A DNA stretch of 64,000 bases from Mycolicibacterium iranicum (GCF_001650495.1 NZ_LWCS01000054.1:143342-207341); one strand, 5' to 3'. Positions 42,280 through 51,035 are shown, numbered from the stretch's first letter. The notes: generated by a model not told the origin, from the letters alone. A program made the numbers and translations.

Positions 42280-43197
42280 ATGACCTCTAAATGGACCGCA
42301 GCCGACGTACCCGATCAGACCGGCCGCACAGCCATCGTGACCGGCGCCAACACCGGCATCGGCTACGAAGCCGCCCTGGTGCTCGCCGGTAAGGGCGCTC
42401 GTGTCGTCCTCGCCGTACGCAACGCAGGCAAAGGCCAGAAAGCGCTCGACGCGATCACCCGAAAGCACCCCGGCGCAGCCGTCACACTGCAGGAACTCGA
42501 CCTGTCGTCGCTGGCCAGCGTCCGCAACGCCACCGATGCGTTGCGCGCCGCCCATCCGCGAATCGACCTGCTGATCAACAACGCCGGCGTGATGTACCCG
42601 CCCAAACAGGTCACCCGCGACGGCTTCGAACTGCAATTCGGCACCAACCACCTCGGGCATTTCGCGTTCACCGGGCTGTTGCTGGACAACCTGCTCGAGG
42701 TACCCGGTTCTCGGGTGGTGACGGTCGCGAGTATCGCCCACAACATCAGGGCCGGGATCCACTTCGACGACCTCCAGTGGGAGCGGTCGTACAACCGCGT
42801 CGCCGCCTACGGGCAGTCCAAGCTCGCCAACCTCATGTTCACCTACGAACTGCAGCGCAGGCTCGCCGCCAAAGGCGCGCCGACCATCGCGGTCGCCGCC
42901 CACCCCGGCATCTCCAACACCGAGCTGATGCGCCACATACCCGGCTCCGGCCTTCCCGGTTTCGCGCAGCTCGCTGGACTCGTCACGAACAATCCTGAGG
43001 TCGGCGCCCTGGGGACGCTGCGGGCGGCCACCGACCCCGGTGTGCAGGGTGGCCAGTATTACGGGCCCTCGGGATTCCGCGAGTTGGTCGGCCACCCGGT
43101 GCTCGTCGAGTCGAACGCGACATCGCACGATGTCGCGGTGCAGCAGCGCCTGTGGGCGGTGTCCGAGGAGTTGACCGGCGTGAAGTTCGGGATCTGA
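42280..43197 (+). CDS. SDR oxidoreductase (paralog 3 of 3, Rv0439c-like)
   Basis: A 305-residue short-chain dehydrogenase related to the two at 30.8 and 31.8 kb: AADVPDQTGRTAIVTGANTG, NNAGVMYPPKQV, TVASIAHN, YGQSKLANLMFTYEL. By position before moeA, psd and pssA it corresponds to the M. tuberculosis Rv0439c position, so this is likely the ancestral copy and the tandem pair upstream the newer ones. Its stop overlaps the moeA ATG (TGATG). A TAAGTT at 42268-42273 could give an additional leaderless promoter. Confidence 0.87.
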   Translation: MTSKWTAADVPDQTGRTAIVTGANTGIGYEAALVLAGKGARVVLAVRNAGKGQKALDAITRKHPGAAVTLQELDLSSLASVRNATDALRAAHPRIDLLINNAGVMYPPKQVTRDGFELQFGTNHLGHFAFTGLLLDNLLEVPGSRVVTVASIAHNIRAGIHFDDLQWERSYNRVAAYGQSKLANLMFTYELQRRLAAKGAPTIAVAAHPGISNTELMRHIPGSGLPGFAQLAGLVTNNPEVGALGTLRAATDPGVQGGQYYGPSGFRELVGHPVLVESNATSHDVAVQQRLWAVSEELTGVKFGI

Positions 43198-44414
43198 TGC
43201 CGCCGATGCGCTCGGTCGACGAGCACCGGCGCGTGGTCGCCGACCTGATCACCGCACGGCCCGCCGCGCAGGTGCCGATCGCCGAAGCGCTCGGTCTCGT
43301 TCTCGGCGCCGACGTCGTCGCGCCCCTGTCGCTTCCGGGCTTCGACAACTCCGCCATGGACGGTTACGCCGTCCTCACCGAGGACATCGCTTCGGCCACC
43401 GACGAGAACCCGGTACGCCTGCCGGTCGCCGAGGACATCCCCGCCGGGCGCACCGACATCCCGACGCTGGCGCCCGGTACCGCGCACCGCATCATGACCG
43501 GCGCCCCTCTCCCTGTGGGCGCCACGTCCGTCGTGGCGGTCGAGTCCACGGATGGCGGCGTCGACACCGTGACGATCCGCGCGAGCACGAAGGTTGGACA
43601 GCACATTCGCCGTGCCGGTGAGGACGTCACCTCCGGGACGACGGTGCTGCGCGCCGGGCAGCTGGTGACGCCGGCCGCCCTCGGGTTGGCGGCCGCGTTG
43701 GGTCTCGCCGAGCTGACGGTGCTCCCACGCCTGCGGGTCCTCGTCATGTCCACCGGAACCGAACTGGTCACAGCAGGCCAACCGCTGGAGCCCGGGCAGA
43801 TCTACGAGTCCAACGGCGTGATGCTGGCGGCCGCCGTGCGCGACGCAGGCGCCGAGGTGGTCGCGTCGCCGATGAGCGACGACAACGTCGACGCGTTCCG
43901 GCAGACGTTGCAGGGCTATGCCGGCTCCCGGGCTGGCGAGGTGGACCTGATCATCACGACCGGCGGCGTCAGCGCGGGCGCCTACGAGGTGGTCAAAGAC
44001 GCGTTCGGCGGAGGGGCCGTCGAGTTCGTGAAGGTCGCGATGCAACCGGGGATGCCGCAGGGCGCGGGCACGGTCGACGGCATCCCGATCGTCACGCTGC
44101 CCGGCAATCCGGTGAGCTCGCTCGTGTCGTTCGAGGTGTTCATCCGTCCCGCGTTGCGGGCGGCGATGGGGCGCTCCGACAACGAACGGCCCCGTCGCGC
44201 TGCGACGCTGACGGAGGACCTGACGTCGCCACGCGGCAAGCGGCAGTTCCGGCGCGGTGTGTTCGACCCCGTCGCCGACACCGTGACCAGCTACGGCCCT
44301 CCGGCGTCGCATCACCTGCGCTGGCTGGCTTCGGCGAACTGCCTGCTGGAGATCGACGAGGACACCGCCGAGCTGGCGGCGGGGTCACGTGTGCACGTGT
44401 GGGACCTGCGGTAG
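43197..44414 (+). CDS. moeA2: molybdopterin molybdenumtransferase
   Basis: A 405-residue MoeA: SLPGFDNSAMDGYAVLTEDI (active-site loop), AHRIMTGAPLPVGATSVV, VMSTGTELVTAGQPLEPGQI (MPT-binding), ITTGGVSAGAYEVVKDAF and LPGNPVSSLVSFEVF. It inserts molybdate into adenylated molybdopterin in the cytoplasm. Mycobacteria have two moeA genes; the position next to psd-pssA matches moeA2. The stop (44412-44414) lies inside the first unit of a 32-bp tandem repeat. Confidence 0.93.
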   Translation: MPPMRSVDEHRRVVADLITARPAAQVPIAEALGLVLGADVVAPLSLPGFDNSAMDGYAVLTEDIASATDENPVRLPVAEDIPAGRTDIPTLAPGTAHRIMTGAPLPVGATSVVAVESTDGGVDTVTIRASTKVGQHIRRAGEDVTSGTTVLRAGQLVTPAALGLAAALGLAELTVLPRLRVLVMSTGTELVTAGQPLEPGQIYESNGVMLAAAVRDAGAEVVASPMSDDNVDAFRQTLQGYAGSRAGEVDLIITTGGVSAGAYEVVKDAFGGGAVEFVKVAMQPGMPQGAGTVDGIPIVTLPGNPVSSLVSFEVFIRPALRAAMGRSDNERPRRAATLTEDLTSPRGKRQFRRGVFDPVADTVTSYGPPASHHLRWLASANCLLEIDEDTAELAAGSRVHVWDLR

Positions 44415-44505
44415 TCATGACTCCTCGCGCAAGCGCTCGTCGGTAGTCATGACTCCTCGCGCAAGCGCTCGTCGGTAGTCATGACTCCTCGCGCAAGCGC
44501 TCGTC
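44410..44505 (+). repeat. three tandem copies of a 32-bp repeat
   Basis: Units at 44410-44441, 44442-44473 and 44474-44505 are identical; five bases of a fourth (GGTAG) follow. Each contains the palindrome AGTCATGACT and GCGCAAGCGC. The first unit covers the moeA stop. In the opposite strand each unit could encode MTTDERLREES-like peptides. It resembles mycobacterial VNTR/MIRU-type minisatellites in an intergenic place. No spacers, so it is not CRISPR. Confidence 0.9.
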
Positions 44506-44522
44506 GGTAGACTCGCTGGACG

Positions 44523-45221
44523 ATGGCCAGACGCCCCGACCTCAAGACAGGACCAGCGCGCCTGGCGGCCCTGGTTCGCACCACCGTCCCCCCGATGCAC
44601 TCCGCCGGGTTGCCGTTCGTCGGCGCGAGCCTGGCCGTGGCACTCGCCGGGCGCAGGACCCCCTGGTTGCGCAACACCGGCCTCGCCGCGGCCGCCGCCA
44701 ACGCCGCCTTCTTCCGTCACCCGCCGCGCGTCGCGCCGACCCGCCCCGGTGTCGTCGTCGCCCCGGCCGACGGACTCATCTGCCTGATCGAGGACGAAGT
44801 TCCGCCGAGCGAACTCGGTCTTCCTGCAACACCTTTGCCCAGAATCAGCATCTTCCTGTCACTCTTCGACGCCCACGTCCAGCGCGCGCCGATCGCGGGT
44901 GAGGTGGTGGCCGTCAAGCACCGTCCCGGCCTGTTCGGCTCTGCCGAGCTGGCCGCCGCGAGCGCCGACAACGAACGCAACAGCGTCGTCGTCCGCAGCC
45001 CGGAAGGCGCCGAGGTCATCGCCGTGCAGATCGCCGGCCTACTGGCCCGCCGCATCGTGTGCGACGTGCGGCCCGGCGACAAGGTCGAACTCGGCGAGAC
45101 CTACGGACTGATTCGCTACGGCTCCCGGCTCGACACCTACCTGCCCGCCGGATCCCGAATCCTGGTCTCGGTAGGGCAGCGGTCGGTGGCCGGCGAGACC
45201 GTGCTGGCCGAGCTGCCCTGA
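44523..45221 (+). CDS. psd: phosphatidylserine decarboxylase
   Basis: A 232-residue PSD (type II, archaeal-like short form) that makes phosphatidylethanolamine from phosphatidylserine. VVVAPADGLICLIEDE is the conserved PADG region, RISIFLSLFDAHVQRAPIAG the active-site His region, and self-cleavage is expected at Gly-Ser in IRYGSRLDTYLP near the C-terminus, giving the pyruvoyl group. A hydrophobic N-terminal stretch (about 35-65) anchors it to the membrane. The stop overlaps the pssA ATG (TGATG). Confidence 0.95.
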   Translation: MARRPDLKTGPARLAALVRTTVPPMHSAGLPFVGASLAVALAGRRTPWLRNTGLAAAAANAAFFRHPPRVAPTRPGVVVAPADGLICLIEDEVPPSELGLPATPLPRISIFLSLFDAHVQRAPIAGEVVAVKHRPGLFGSAELAAASADNERNSVVVRSPEGAEVIAVQIAGLLARRIVCDVRPGDKVELGETYGLIRYGSRLDTYLPAGSRILVSVGQRSVAGETVLAELP

Positions 45222-46087
45222 TGAGGGCGCGCCTCAAGACGCCGGTCGTCAGCGTCAAGATCCTGCCCAGCGCGATGACGGTCGCCGCCATCTGCCTGGG
45301 CCTGAGCGCGGTCAAGTTCGCACTGGACGACCGGCCCACCGAGGCGATGGCGTTCCTCGCGATCGCCGCGATCCTCGATGCGCTCGACGGCAGGCTCGCC
45401 CGCGCGCTGAAGGCCACGTCGAAGATGGGCGAGGAGATCGACTCGCTGGCCGACGCCGTGAACTTCGGCGTCGCACCGGCGTTCATCGTCTACGGCACGC
45501 TGTTGTCGACGTCGCGGATCGGCTGGATCGTCGTGCTGCTGTACGCCGTCTGCATCGTGCTGAGGCTCGCCCGCTACAACGCGATGCTGTCGGTCGACCA
45601 GCCCGCGTACGAAAAGAAGTACTTCACCGGCATGCCCGCACCGGCAGGCGCGATCGGCGCGATCGGCCCGCTGGCAGCCAAGATGCAGTTCGGGGAAGGC
45701 TGGTGGACTTCCGAGCCAGCCGTCGTGATCTGGATGATCGCCGTCTCGCTCCTGGTCGTCAGCACGCTGCCGATGCGCAAGATCCACACCTTCTCGGTGC
45801 CACCCAACATGGTGGCCCCGCTGCTGGCCCTGCTCGCGATCGGCGTCGCGGCCTCGATCCTGTACGGCTACATCGTGATCCTGGTCATCATCGTGGCCTA
45901 CTTCCTCCACATCCCGTTCGCGTTCCGCACCAAGCGATTCCTCGCCGCCCACCCGGAGATCTGGGATGAGAGGCCACGCCAGCAGCGCGCCGTCCGCCGC
46001 GCGATCCGCCGCACTCACCGGACTCAGCGGGCCCAGCCGCGCCGGTCGACGATGCGTTTGGGTCTGCGTCGACCACCGCGAGGGTGA
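45221..46087 (+). CDS. pssA: CDP-diacylglycerol-serine O-phosphatidyltransferase
   Basis: A 288-residue membrane enzyme that joins serine to CDP-diacylglycerol, giving phosphatidylserine for Psd. CDP-alcohol motif: DALDGRLARALKATSKMGEE then IDSLADAVNFG, with all Asp residues present. About six to seven membrane helices follow. The last 40 residues are very Arg-rich (RPRQQRAVRRAIRRTHRTQR), longer than usual and probably cytoplasmic. Start at the ATG in TGATG. The stop is one base before the GTG of the ATPase. Confidence 0.95.
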   Translation: MRARLKTPVVSVKILPSAMTVAAICLGLSAVKFALDDRPTEAMAFLAIAAILDALDGRLARALKATSKMGEEIDSLADAVNFGVAPAFIVYGTLLSTSRIGWIVVLLYAVCIVLRLARYNAMLSVDQPAYEKKYFTGMPAPAGAIGAIGPLAAKMQFGEGWWTSEPAVVIWMIAVSLLVVSTLPMRKIHTFSVPPNMVAPLLALLAIGVAASILYGYIVILVIIVAYFLHIPFAFRTKRFLAAHPEIWDERPRQQRAVRRAIRRTHRTQRAQPRRSTMRLGLRRPPRG

Positions 46088-46088
46088 C

Positions 46089-48257
46089 GTGCCCGATCTA
46101 GCCCTCACGGCCCGGCTCAACACCTCGGCGCTGGACTCCCGCCGCGGGGTGGTCCGGCTCCATCCTGAAGCGATTGCCGCGCTGGGCATCCGGGAGTGGG
46201 ACGCGATTTCGCTGACCGGGTCGCGCACCACCGCAGCGGTGGTCGGGATCGCCCCCGCCGGCACACCCACCGGTACCGCACTGCTCGACGACGTCACGTT
46301 GTCGAACGCGGGTCTGCGGGAGGACACCTCGGTCCTCGTCGCCCCCGTCAACGTCTACGGCGCGCGCTCGGTGACACTGAACGGTTCGCGTCTGGCCACC
46401 CAGTCGATTGCCGCGGCGACGCTGCGGCAGGCGCTGCTGGGCAAAGTGATGACGGTCGGCGACACGGTGTCGCTGCTCCCCCGCGACCTCGGACCCGGCA
46501 CCTCCACATCGGCGGCGAGTGCCGCGCTGGCCTCTTCGGTCGGCATCACGTGGACGTCGGAACTGCTCACCGTCACCGACGTCGACCCGGCGGGACCCGT
46601 GAGCGTCCAACCCAATTCGCTGGTGTGCTGGGGCGATTCGACGACGCCCGCCCGCCCGCAGACCACCGCTACGACGCACGTCGTCGAGCCAGACACCACC
46701 CAACCCGCTGTCAGCTACGACGATCTCAAAGGCGCTCACTCCCAGGCCGGACGCCTCACCGAATGGCTCAAGCTGGCCCTCGACCAACCCGAGCTGCTCG
46801 AAAAGCTGGGCGCCACGGCCGATCTGGGAGTCCTGGTGTCCGGGCCGGCCGGAGTGGGCAAGGCGACGCTGGTGCGGACGGTCTGCGCGGGCCGGCGCCT
46901 CGTCGAACTCGACGGCCCAGAAGTCGGCTCGCTGCGACCCGAGGACCGGCTCGCCAAAGTCGCCTCCGCCGTCGCCACCGTGCGTGACGGCGGCGGCGTG
47001 CTGGTGGTCACCGACATCGACGCGCTGCTTCCGGTACCTGCAGACCCCGTCGCTACGTTGATCCTCACCGAGCTGCGCTCGGCCGTCGCCACCCGAGGCG
47101 TGGCGTTCGTGGCGACGTCAGCCCTGCCCGACAGTGTCGATCCTCGCCTGCGCGCACCAGACCTGTGTGACCGCGAGCTGGGGTTGACCCTCCCCGACGG
47201 GGCCGTCCGGAAACAACTCCTCGAGGTGCTGCTGCGCGACGTTCCCGCACGAGAACTTGATCTCGACGAAATCGGGGAACGCACACCGGGGTTCGTCGTC
47301 GCGGACCTCGCCGCACTGGTGCGCGAGGCGGCCCTGCGGGCGGCAGCGCGGGCCAGCGATACCGGTGACGAACCCGCGCTGATCCAGGAGGACCTCGTCG
47401 GCGCGCTCGGTGTGATCCGGCCGCTGTCCCGGTCTGCCGCCGAGGAGGTGTCGGTCGGCTCCGTCACCCTGGAGGACGTCGGCGACATGGCCGACACCAA
47501 GCAGGCACTCACAGAGGCGGTACTGTGGCCGCTGCAGCACCCGGAGACCTTTCAGCGCCTCGGCGTACAACCGCCGCGTGGCGTGCTGCTTTACGGACCA
47601 CCCGGCTGCGGCAAGACGTTCGTCGTCCGGGCGCTTGCCAGTTCAGGGCGGCTCAGCGTGCACGCCGTGAAAGGTGCTGAGCTGATGGACAAATGGGTCG
47701 GCTCGTCGGAGAAGGCGGTGCGAGAACTGTTCCAGCGCGCCCGCGATTCGGCGCCGTCGCTGGTGTTCCTCGACGAGATCGACGCGCTGGCGCCGCGGCG
47801 CGGGCAGAGCTTCGACTCCGGGGTCACCGACCGCGTGGTGGCGGCCATGCTGACCGAACTCGACGGCATCGAGCCGCTGCGTGACGTGGTGGTGCTCGGT
47901 GCCACGAACCGCCCCGACCTGATCGATCCGGCGCTGCTGCGGCCCGGCCGGCTGGAGAAGCTGGTGTTCGTCGAGCCGCCCGACGCCGAGGCACGTACGC
48001 AGATCCTCAAAACCGCGGGCAAATCTGTGCCGCTGGCCGGTGATGTCGACCTGGAGACTCTCGCCGATGAGCTCGACGGGTACAGCGCCGCCGATTGCGT
48101 AGCACTGCTCCGCGAGGCCGCGCTGACAGCGATGCGCCGCTCGATCGACGCGGCGGACGTCACCGCGGCCGACGTGGCGAAGGCCCGCGAGACAGTGCGC
48201 CCATCGTTGGATCCGGTGCAGGTGGAGTCTCTGCGGAAGTTCGCGGAGTCGCGTTAG
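46089..48257 (+). CDS. CDC48/p97-like AAA+ ATPase (Rv0435c type)
   Basis: A 722-residue double-AAA protein with an N-terminal double-psi barrel-like domain (ALTARLNTSALDSRRGVVRL). D1 (about 240-450) has a degenerate Walker A, VSGPAGVGKATL, with Ala instead of Thr/Ser, and VVTDIDALL in place of DEID. D2 (about 480-722) is intact: LYGPPGCGKTFVVRALAS, VFLDEIDALAPRRGQ, and the arginine finger region RPDLIDPALLRPGRLEKLVF. The family uses ATP to unfold or extract proteins; M. smegmatis Msm0858 is a characterised member. GTG at 46089 is chosen because it follows the pssA stop; the frame opens further upstream. Confidence 0.9.
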   Translation: MPDLALTARLNTSALDSRRGVVRLHPEAIAALGIREWDAISLTGSRTTAAVVGIAPAGTPTGTALLDDVTLSNAGLREDTSVLVAPVNVYGARSVTLNGSRLATQSIAAATLRQALLGKVMTVGDTVSLLPRDLGPGTSTSAASAALASSVGITWTSELLTVTDVDPAGPVSVQPNSLVCWGDSTTPARPQTTATTHVVEPDTTQPAVSYDDLKGAHSQAGRLTEWLKLALDQPELLEKLGATADLGVLVSGPAGVGKATLVRTVCAGRRLVELDGPEVGSLRPEDRLAKVASAVATVRDGGGVLVVTDIDALLPVPADPVATLILTELRSAVATRGVAFVATSALPDSVDPRLRAPDLCDRELGLTLPDGAVRKQLLEVLLRDVPARELDLDEIGERTPGFVVADLAALVREAALRAAARASDTGDEPALIQEDLVGALGVIRPLSRSAAEEVSVGSVTLEDVGDMADTKQALTEAVLWPLQHPETFQRLGVQPPRGVLLYGPPGCGKTFVVRALASSGRLSVHAVKGAELMDKWVGSSEKAVRELFQRARDSAPSLVFLDEIDALAPRRGQSFDSGVTDRVVAAMLTELDGIEPLRDVVVLGATNRPDLIDPALLRPGRLEKLVFVEPPDAEARTQILKTAGKSVPLAGDVDLETLADELDGYSAADCVALLREAALTAMRRSIDAADVTAADVAKARETVRPSLDPVQVESLRKFAESR

Positions 48258-48267
48258 GCCAAAGAAG

Positions 48268-48320
48268 ATCTTGACACTGACAAGTTGGGGGCGCACCATT
48301 GAACTTGTCGTTGTCAAGAT
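48268..48320. promoter_or_regulatory. 53-bp dyad upstream of the DUF1707 gene
   Basis: ATCTTGACA (48268-48276) pairs with TGTCAAGAT (48312-48320), and GACAAGTT (48279-48286) pairs with AACTTGTC (48302-48309): arms of 19 bp each with few mismatches around a 15-bp centre. It lies between the ATPase stop and the DUF1707 start. The left arm contains TTGACA, a perfect -35 hexamer. It is a strong candidate for a dimer or tetramer operator, or a hairpin ending the ATPase mRNA. Confidence 0.65.
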
Positions 48321-48331
48321 TGGGAGGAATC

Positions 48332-48766
48332 ATGACCGCTCCGACTGTGCGTGCCGGTGACCGCGAGCGTGAAGCGACCGCCGACCTGCTTGGACAGGCG
48401 CTCGCCCAGGGCTACCTCGACATGGCCGAATACGAGGCGCGGCTGCAACACGTGTACGACGCACATGAGACCCCCGACCTGCACCAGCTCACCGCCGACC
48501 TGCCCATCGCCGAGCTCCGTCGCAACGATCCGCGGCGCAAGGCGGCCAAACTCGCGGCGGCGCGGCGCGGCATCCACCTCCACCTCGCCGCGTATCTGGC
48601 GATGGTCGTCATCGTGTTGACGGTGTGGCTGGCCGTCGGTCTGGGCGCAGGCTCCTGGTACTTCTGGCCGATCTGGCCGATCCTCGGCGCGGGCATCGGC
48701 GTCCTCAGTCACGCTCTGCCGATCCGCCGCGGCTTCCCGGCGTGCCCGGGCTTCAAGACGCGCTAG
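48332..48766 (+). CDS. DUF1707 membrane protein
   Basis: A 144-residue protein: a DUF1707 (SHOCT-like) domain at about 5-55 (RAGDREREATADLLGQALAQ then YLDMAEYEARLQHVYDAHE), a basic linker, then two membrane helices (LHLAAYLAMVVIVLTVWLAV and WPIWPILGAGIGVLSHALP). Similar proteins are abundant in Actinobacteria and lack a defined function. RBS GGGAGGA is four bases before the ATG. It begins 11 bp after the 53-bp dyad, so it should be strongly regulated, perhaps by autoregulation or a PadR-like protein elsewhere. Confidence 0.85.
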   Translation: MTAPTVRAGDREREATADLLGQALAQGYLDMAEYEARLQHVYDAHETPDLHQLTADLPIAELRRNDPRRKAAKLAAARRGIHLHLAAYLAMVVIVLTVWLAVGLGAGSWYFWPIWPILGAGIGVLSHALPIRRGFPACPGFKTR

Positions 48767-48788
48767 GCCGAAAGTTCGGCGCTATGCG

Positions 48789-50285
48789 TCAGGCCTGGTC
48801 GCCGTACTCGTCGAACCAGTAGGCGAGCTTGCCGCGACGGCTGACCGCGCGTAATCGCCGCTCGGCGAGGTCGCGCGTCGCCGTCGTCGTCACGATCAAC
48901 AGCTCGTCGCCGATAGCGAGCCGGGTCACGCGCTCGGGAACGAAGGGCTGCCCCGCCCGGATGATCAGCGTGATCACACTCGGATCGGGAAGGCGCAACT
49001 CCAGCACCGTCACGTTGTGCAGGCGCGAACCCGGCAGCACGGTCATCGTCAACAGCTCGGCACCCAGTACGTCCAACGGCGCTGCGTCGACCTGGATTTC
49101 GCGGGTGGTGTCCCGCGGGATGAGGTTCAACCGTTCGGCGACCAAACGCAGGCTGGGTCCCTGGATGACGGTGTAGAGCACCACGAGGATGAACACGATG
49201 TTGAGCAACCGCGAGCTGTCGGGCACGCCCGCCACGATGGGGTAGGTGCACAGCACGATGGGTACGGCACCGCGAAGACCCGCCCATGAGAGGAACACCT
49301 GCTCTCGCCACGGCACCCGAAACCCGATGAGCGACACGAAGACCGACAGCGGGCGGGCCAGCAACAGCAGAACCAGGCCGGTGACGATGGCGGGCACCAC
49401 TTCGGCGAGCAGTTCGTCGGGAGACACCAGCAGACCGAGTATGACGAAGACGCCGATCTGGGCGAGCCAGCCCGAGCCCTCGGCGAACGACCGGGTGGCC
49501 GAACGGTGCGGCAGGTTCGAGTTGGCGAGCACCACACCCGAGAGGTAGGCGGCGAGGAAGCCGCTGCTGTGCACCGTGCCCGCAGCCGCAAACGCGACCA
49601 TGCACAGCCCGAATGTCGCGAGCGGATAGAGACCGGCGGCGGGCAACGCCATGCGGCGCAACGTCATTGCACCCAGGACGCCGAAGCCGAGCCCGATCGC
49701 CGTGCCGATCACCAACTCGTACAACATCGTTCCAGCGATCGTGATGGGATCCAGGTCCAGAGGTGTCGCGCTGAACAACAGAACCAGTACCACAGCGGGC
49801 GCATCGTTGAAACCCGATTCGGCTTCCAGCAATCCGGTGAGCCGGCGCGGCAGCGGCACAACTCGCAGCACCGAAAAGACCGCGGCGGCGTCCGTGCTGG
49901 AGACAACGGCGCCCAGCAGCAACGCAAGCTGCCAGTTCATGCCGAGCAGCCAGTGCGCGGCGGCGGCGGTCACCACGGTGCTGACGCCGACGCCGACAGT
50001 GGCCAGCACCCCGGCGGGTGCCAGCACTTTTCGGATGTCGTTGAAGCGGGTGGTCAAACCGCCTTCGACGAGGATGACCGCGAGCGCCGCGGTGCCCAGA
50101 CCCTGCGCCAATTGGGCGCTGTCGAACTGCAGACCGAGGCCGTCCTCGCCGACGAGCACACCGACGCCGAGGAACAGCAATAGGCTTGGGAGGCCGACCC
50201 CGGTGGCCAGCCGCGTCGCGGCGATGCTCGCCAGCAGCACGACGCCGCCGAGGAACAGCGCCACGTAGAGCTGGTGCAGGGTCAC
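48789..50285 (-). CDS. CPA1-type cation/proton antiporter with TrkA-C domain (CvrA/NhaP2-like)
   Basis: About 498 residues. Twelve or so helices; LVEGGLTTRF, SSTDAAAVFSVL (with the Asp of the antiport site) and AESGFNDAPAVVLVLLFS are typical of NhaP/CvrA transporters, followed by a cytosolic TrkA-C domain near 400-480 (RLHNVTVLELRLPDPSVITL). Members exchange K+ or Na+ for H+. A GTG at 50285 is chosen because the alternative GTG at 50315 leaves just one base to the divergent TrkA start. It faces away from a TrkA/Mrp block. Confidence 0.87.
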   Translation of the reverse strand: MTLHQLYVALFLGGVVLLASIAATRLATGVGLPSLLLFLGVGVLVGEDGLGLQFDSAQLAQGLGTAALAVILVEGGLTTRFNDIRKVLAPAGVLATVGVGVSTVVTAAAAHWLLGMNWQLALLLGAVVSSTDAAAVFSVLRVVPLPRRLTGLLEAESGFNDAPAVVLVLLFSATPLDLDPITIAGTMLYELVIGTAIGLGFGVLGAMTLRRMALPAAGLYPLATFGLCMVAFAAAGTVHSSGFLAAYLSGVVLANSNLPHRSATRSFAEGSGWLAQIGVFVILGLLVSPDELLAEVVPAIVTGLVLLLLARPLSVFVSLIGFRVPWREQVFLSWAGLRGAVPIVLCTYPIVAGVPDSSRLLNIVFILVVLYTVIQGPSLRLVAERLNLIPRDTTREIQVDAAPLDVLGAELLTMTVLPGSRLHNVTVLELRLPDPSVITLIIRAGQPFVPERVTRLAIGDELLIVTTTATRDLAERRLRAVSRRGKLAYWFDEYGDQA

Positions 50286-50316
50286 GGGAGTGAGTAAAGC
50301 AGGGAAGGGGGGCACG

Positions 50317-51012
50317 ATGCGTGTCGCGATCGCAGGCGCAGGTGCGGTCGGTCGTTCCGTCGCGCAGGAGCTCGTCGACTACGGCCACAAGGTCCTGCTC
50401 ATCGAGAAAGACTTCCACCGCTACGAACCCGAAACCGTGCCCAGCGCCGAATGGCTGTGGGCCGATGCGTGCGAGGTGTCCTCACTCGAGGAAGCCGAGA
50501 TGCAGATCTGCGACGTCGCCATCGCCGCCACCGGCGACGACAAGGCCAATCTTGCGATGGCGCTGCTGGCCAAGACCGAGTTCGGTGTCGATCGCGTGGT
50601 GGCGCGCATCAATGAGGCCCGCAACGAATGGCTGTTCACCGAGGCGTGGGGCATCGACGTCGCGGTGTCGACCCCCTTGGCTCTGGTCGCCGCCATCGAG
50701 GGCGCGATCGACGTCGGTCACCTCATCCGGTTGATGGCCCTCGGCAGAGACCACAGGGGCGACCTCGGACAGAGCGCGACCAACGTCGCGAAGTTCACGC
50801 TCCCCGACGACAGTCCCCTCGTCGCGCAGCGGGTGCGCGACCTCGCGATGCCCGACGACAGCGCGCTCGTCACGCTGCTCCGCGGCAAACACTTGATCGT
50901 TCCCGGTCCCGAGGACGTCCTGCGCGCCGGAGACGAACTGCTGTTCGTGTCCGCGTCCGGTGTCGAAGAGCGCATCAAAGAACTGGTCACGGGCACCCGT
51001 AGACTGGAGTGA
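50317..51012 (+). CDS. TrkA-type NAD-binding potassium transport regulator
   Basis: A 231-residue RCK protein: NAD motif MRVAIAGAGAVGRSVAQELV at the very start, acidic residue ending beta-2 (LLIEKDF), then TrkA-C at about 150-225 (LPDDSPLVAQRVRDLAMPDD and VLRAGDELLFVSASG). It controls potassium channels or antiporters by binding nucleotides. ATG at 50317 has AGGGAAGGGG upstream. It is divergent from the antiporter and probably co-transcribed with the Mrp genes, so it may regulate one of them; it is distinct from the ceoB/ceoC pair. Confidence 0.85.
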   Translation: MRVAIAGAGAVGRSVAQELVDYGHKVLLIEKDFHRYEPETVPSAEWLWADACEVSSLEEAEMQICDVAIAATGDDKANLAMALLAKTEFGVDRVVARINEARNEWLFTEAWGIDVAVSTPLALVAAIEGAIDVGHLIRLMALGRDHRGDLGQSATNVAKFTLPDDSPLVAQRVRDLAMPDDSALVTLLRGKHLIVPGPEDVLRAGDELLFVSASGVEERIKELVTGTRRLE

Positions 51013-51035
51013 CTCCAGAGTCAGTACGGCTGACT
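51004..51035. promoter_or_regulatory. two adjacent small hairpins between trkA-like gene and mrpA
   Basis: CTGGAGTGACTCCAG (51004-51018) is a 15-base palindrome overlapping the TrkA stop; AGTCAG (51019-51024) and CTGACT (51030-51035) make a second small stem. They fill most of the 46-bp gap before mrpA and could be an attenuator or mRNA processing site. Confidence 0.4.

Noticed and set aside
44410..44505. CRISPR-like look of the three repeats
   Set aside because: Units abut with no spacers and no cas genes are near.
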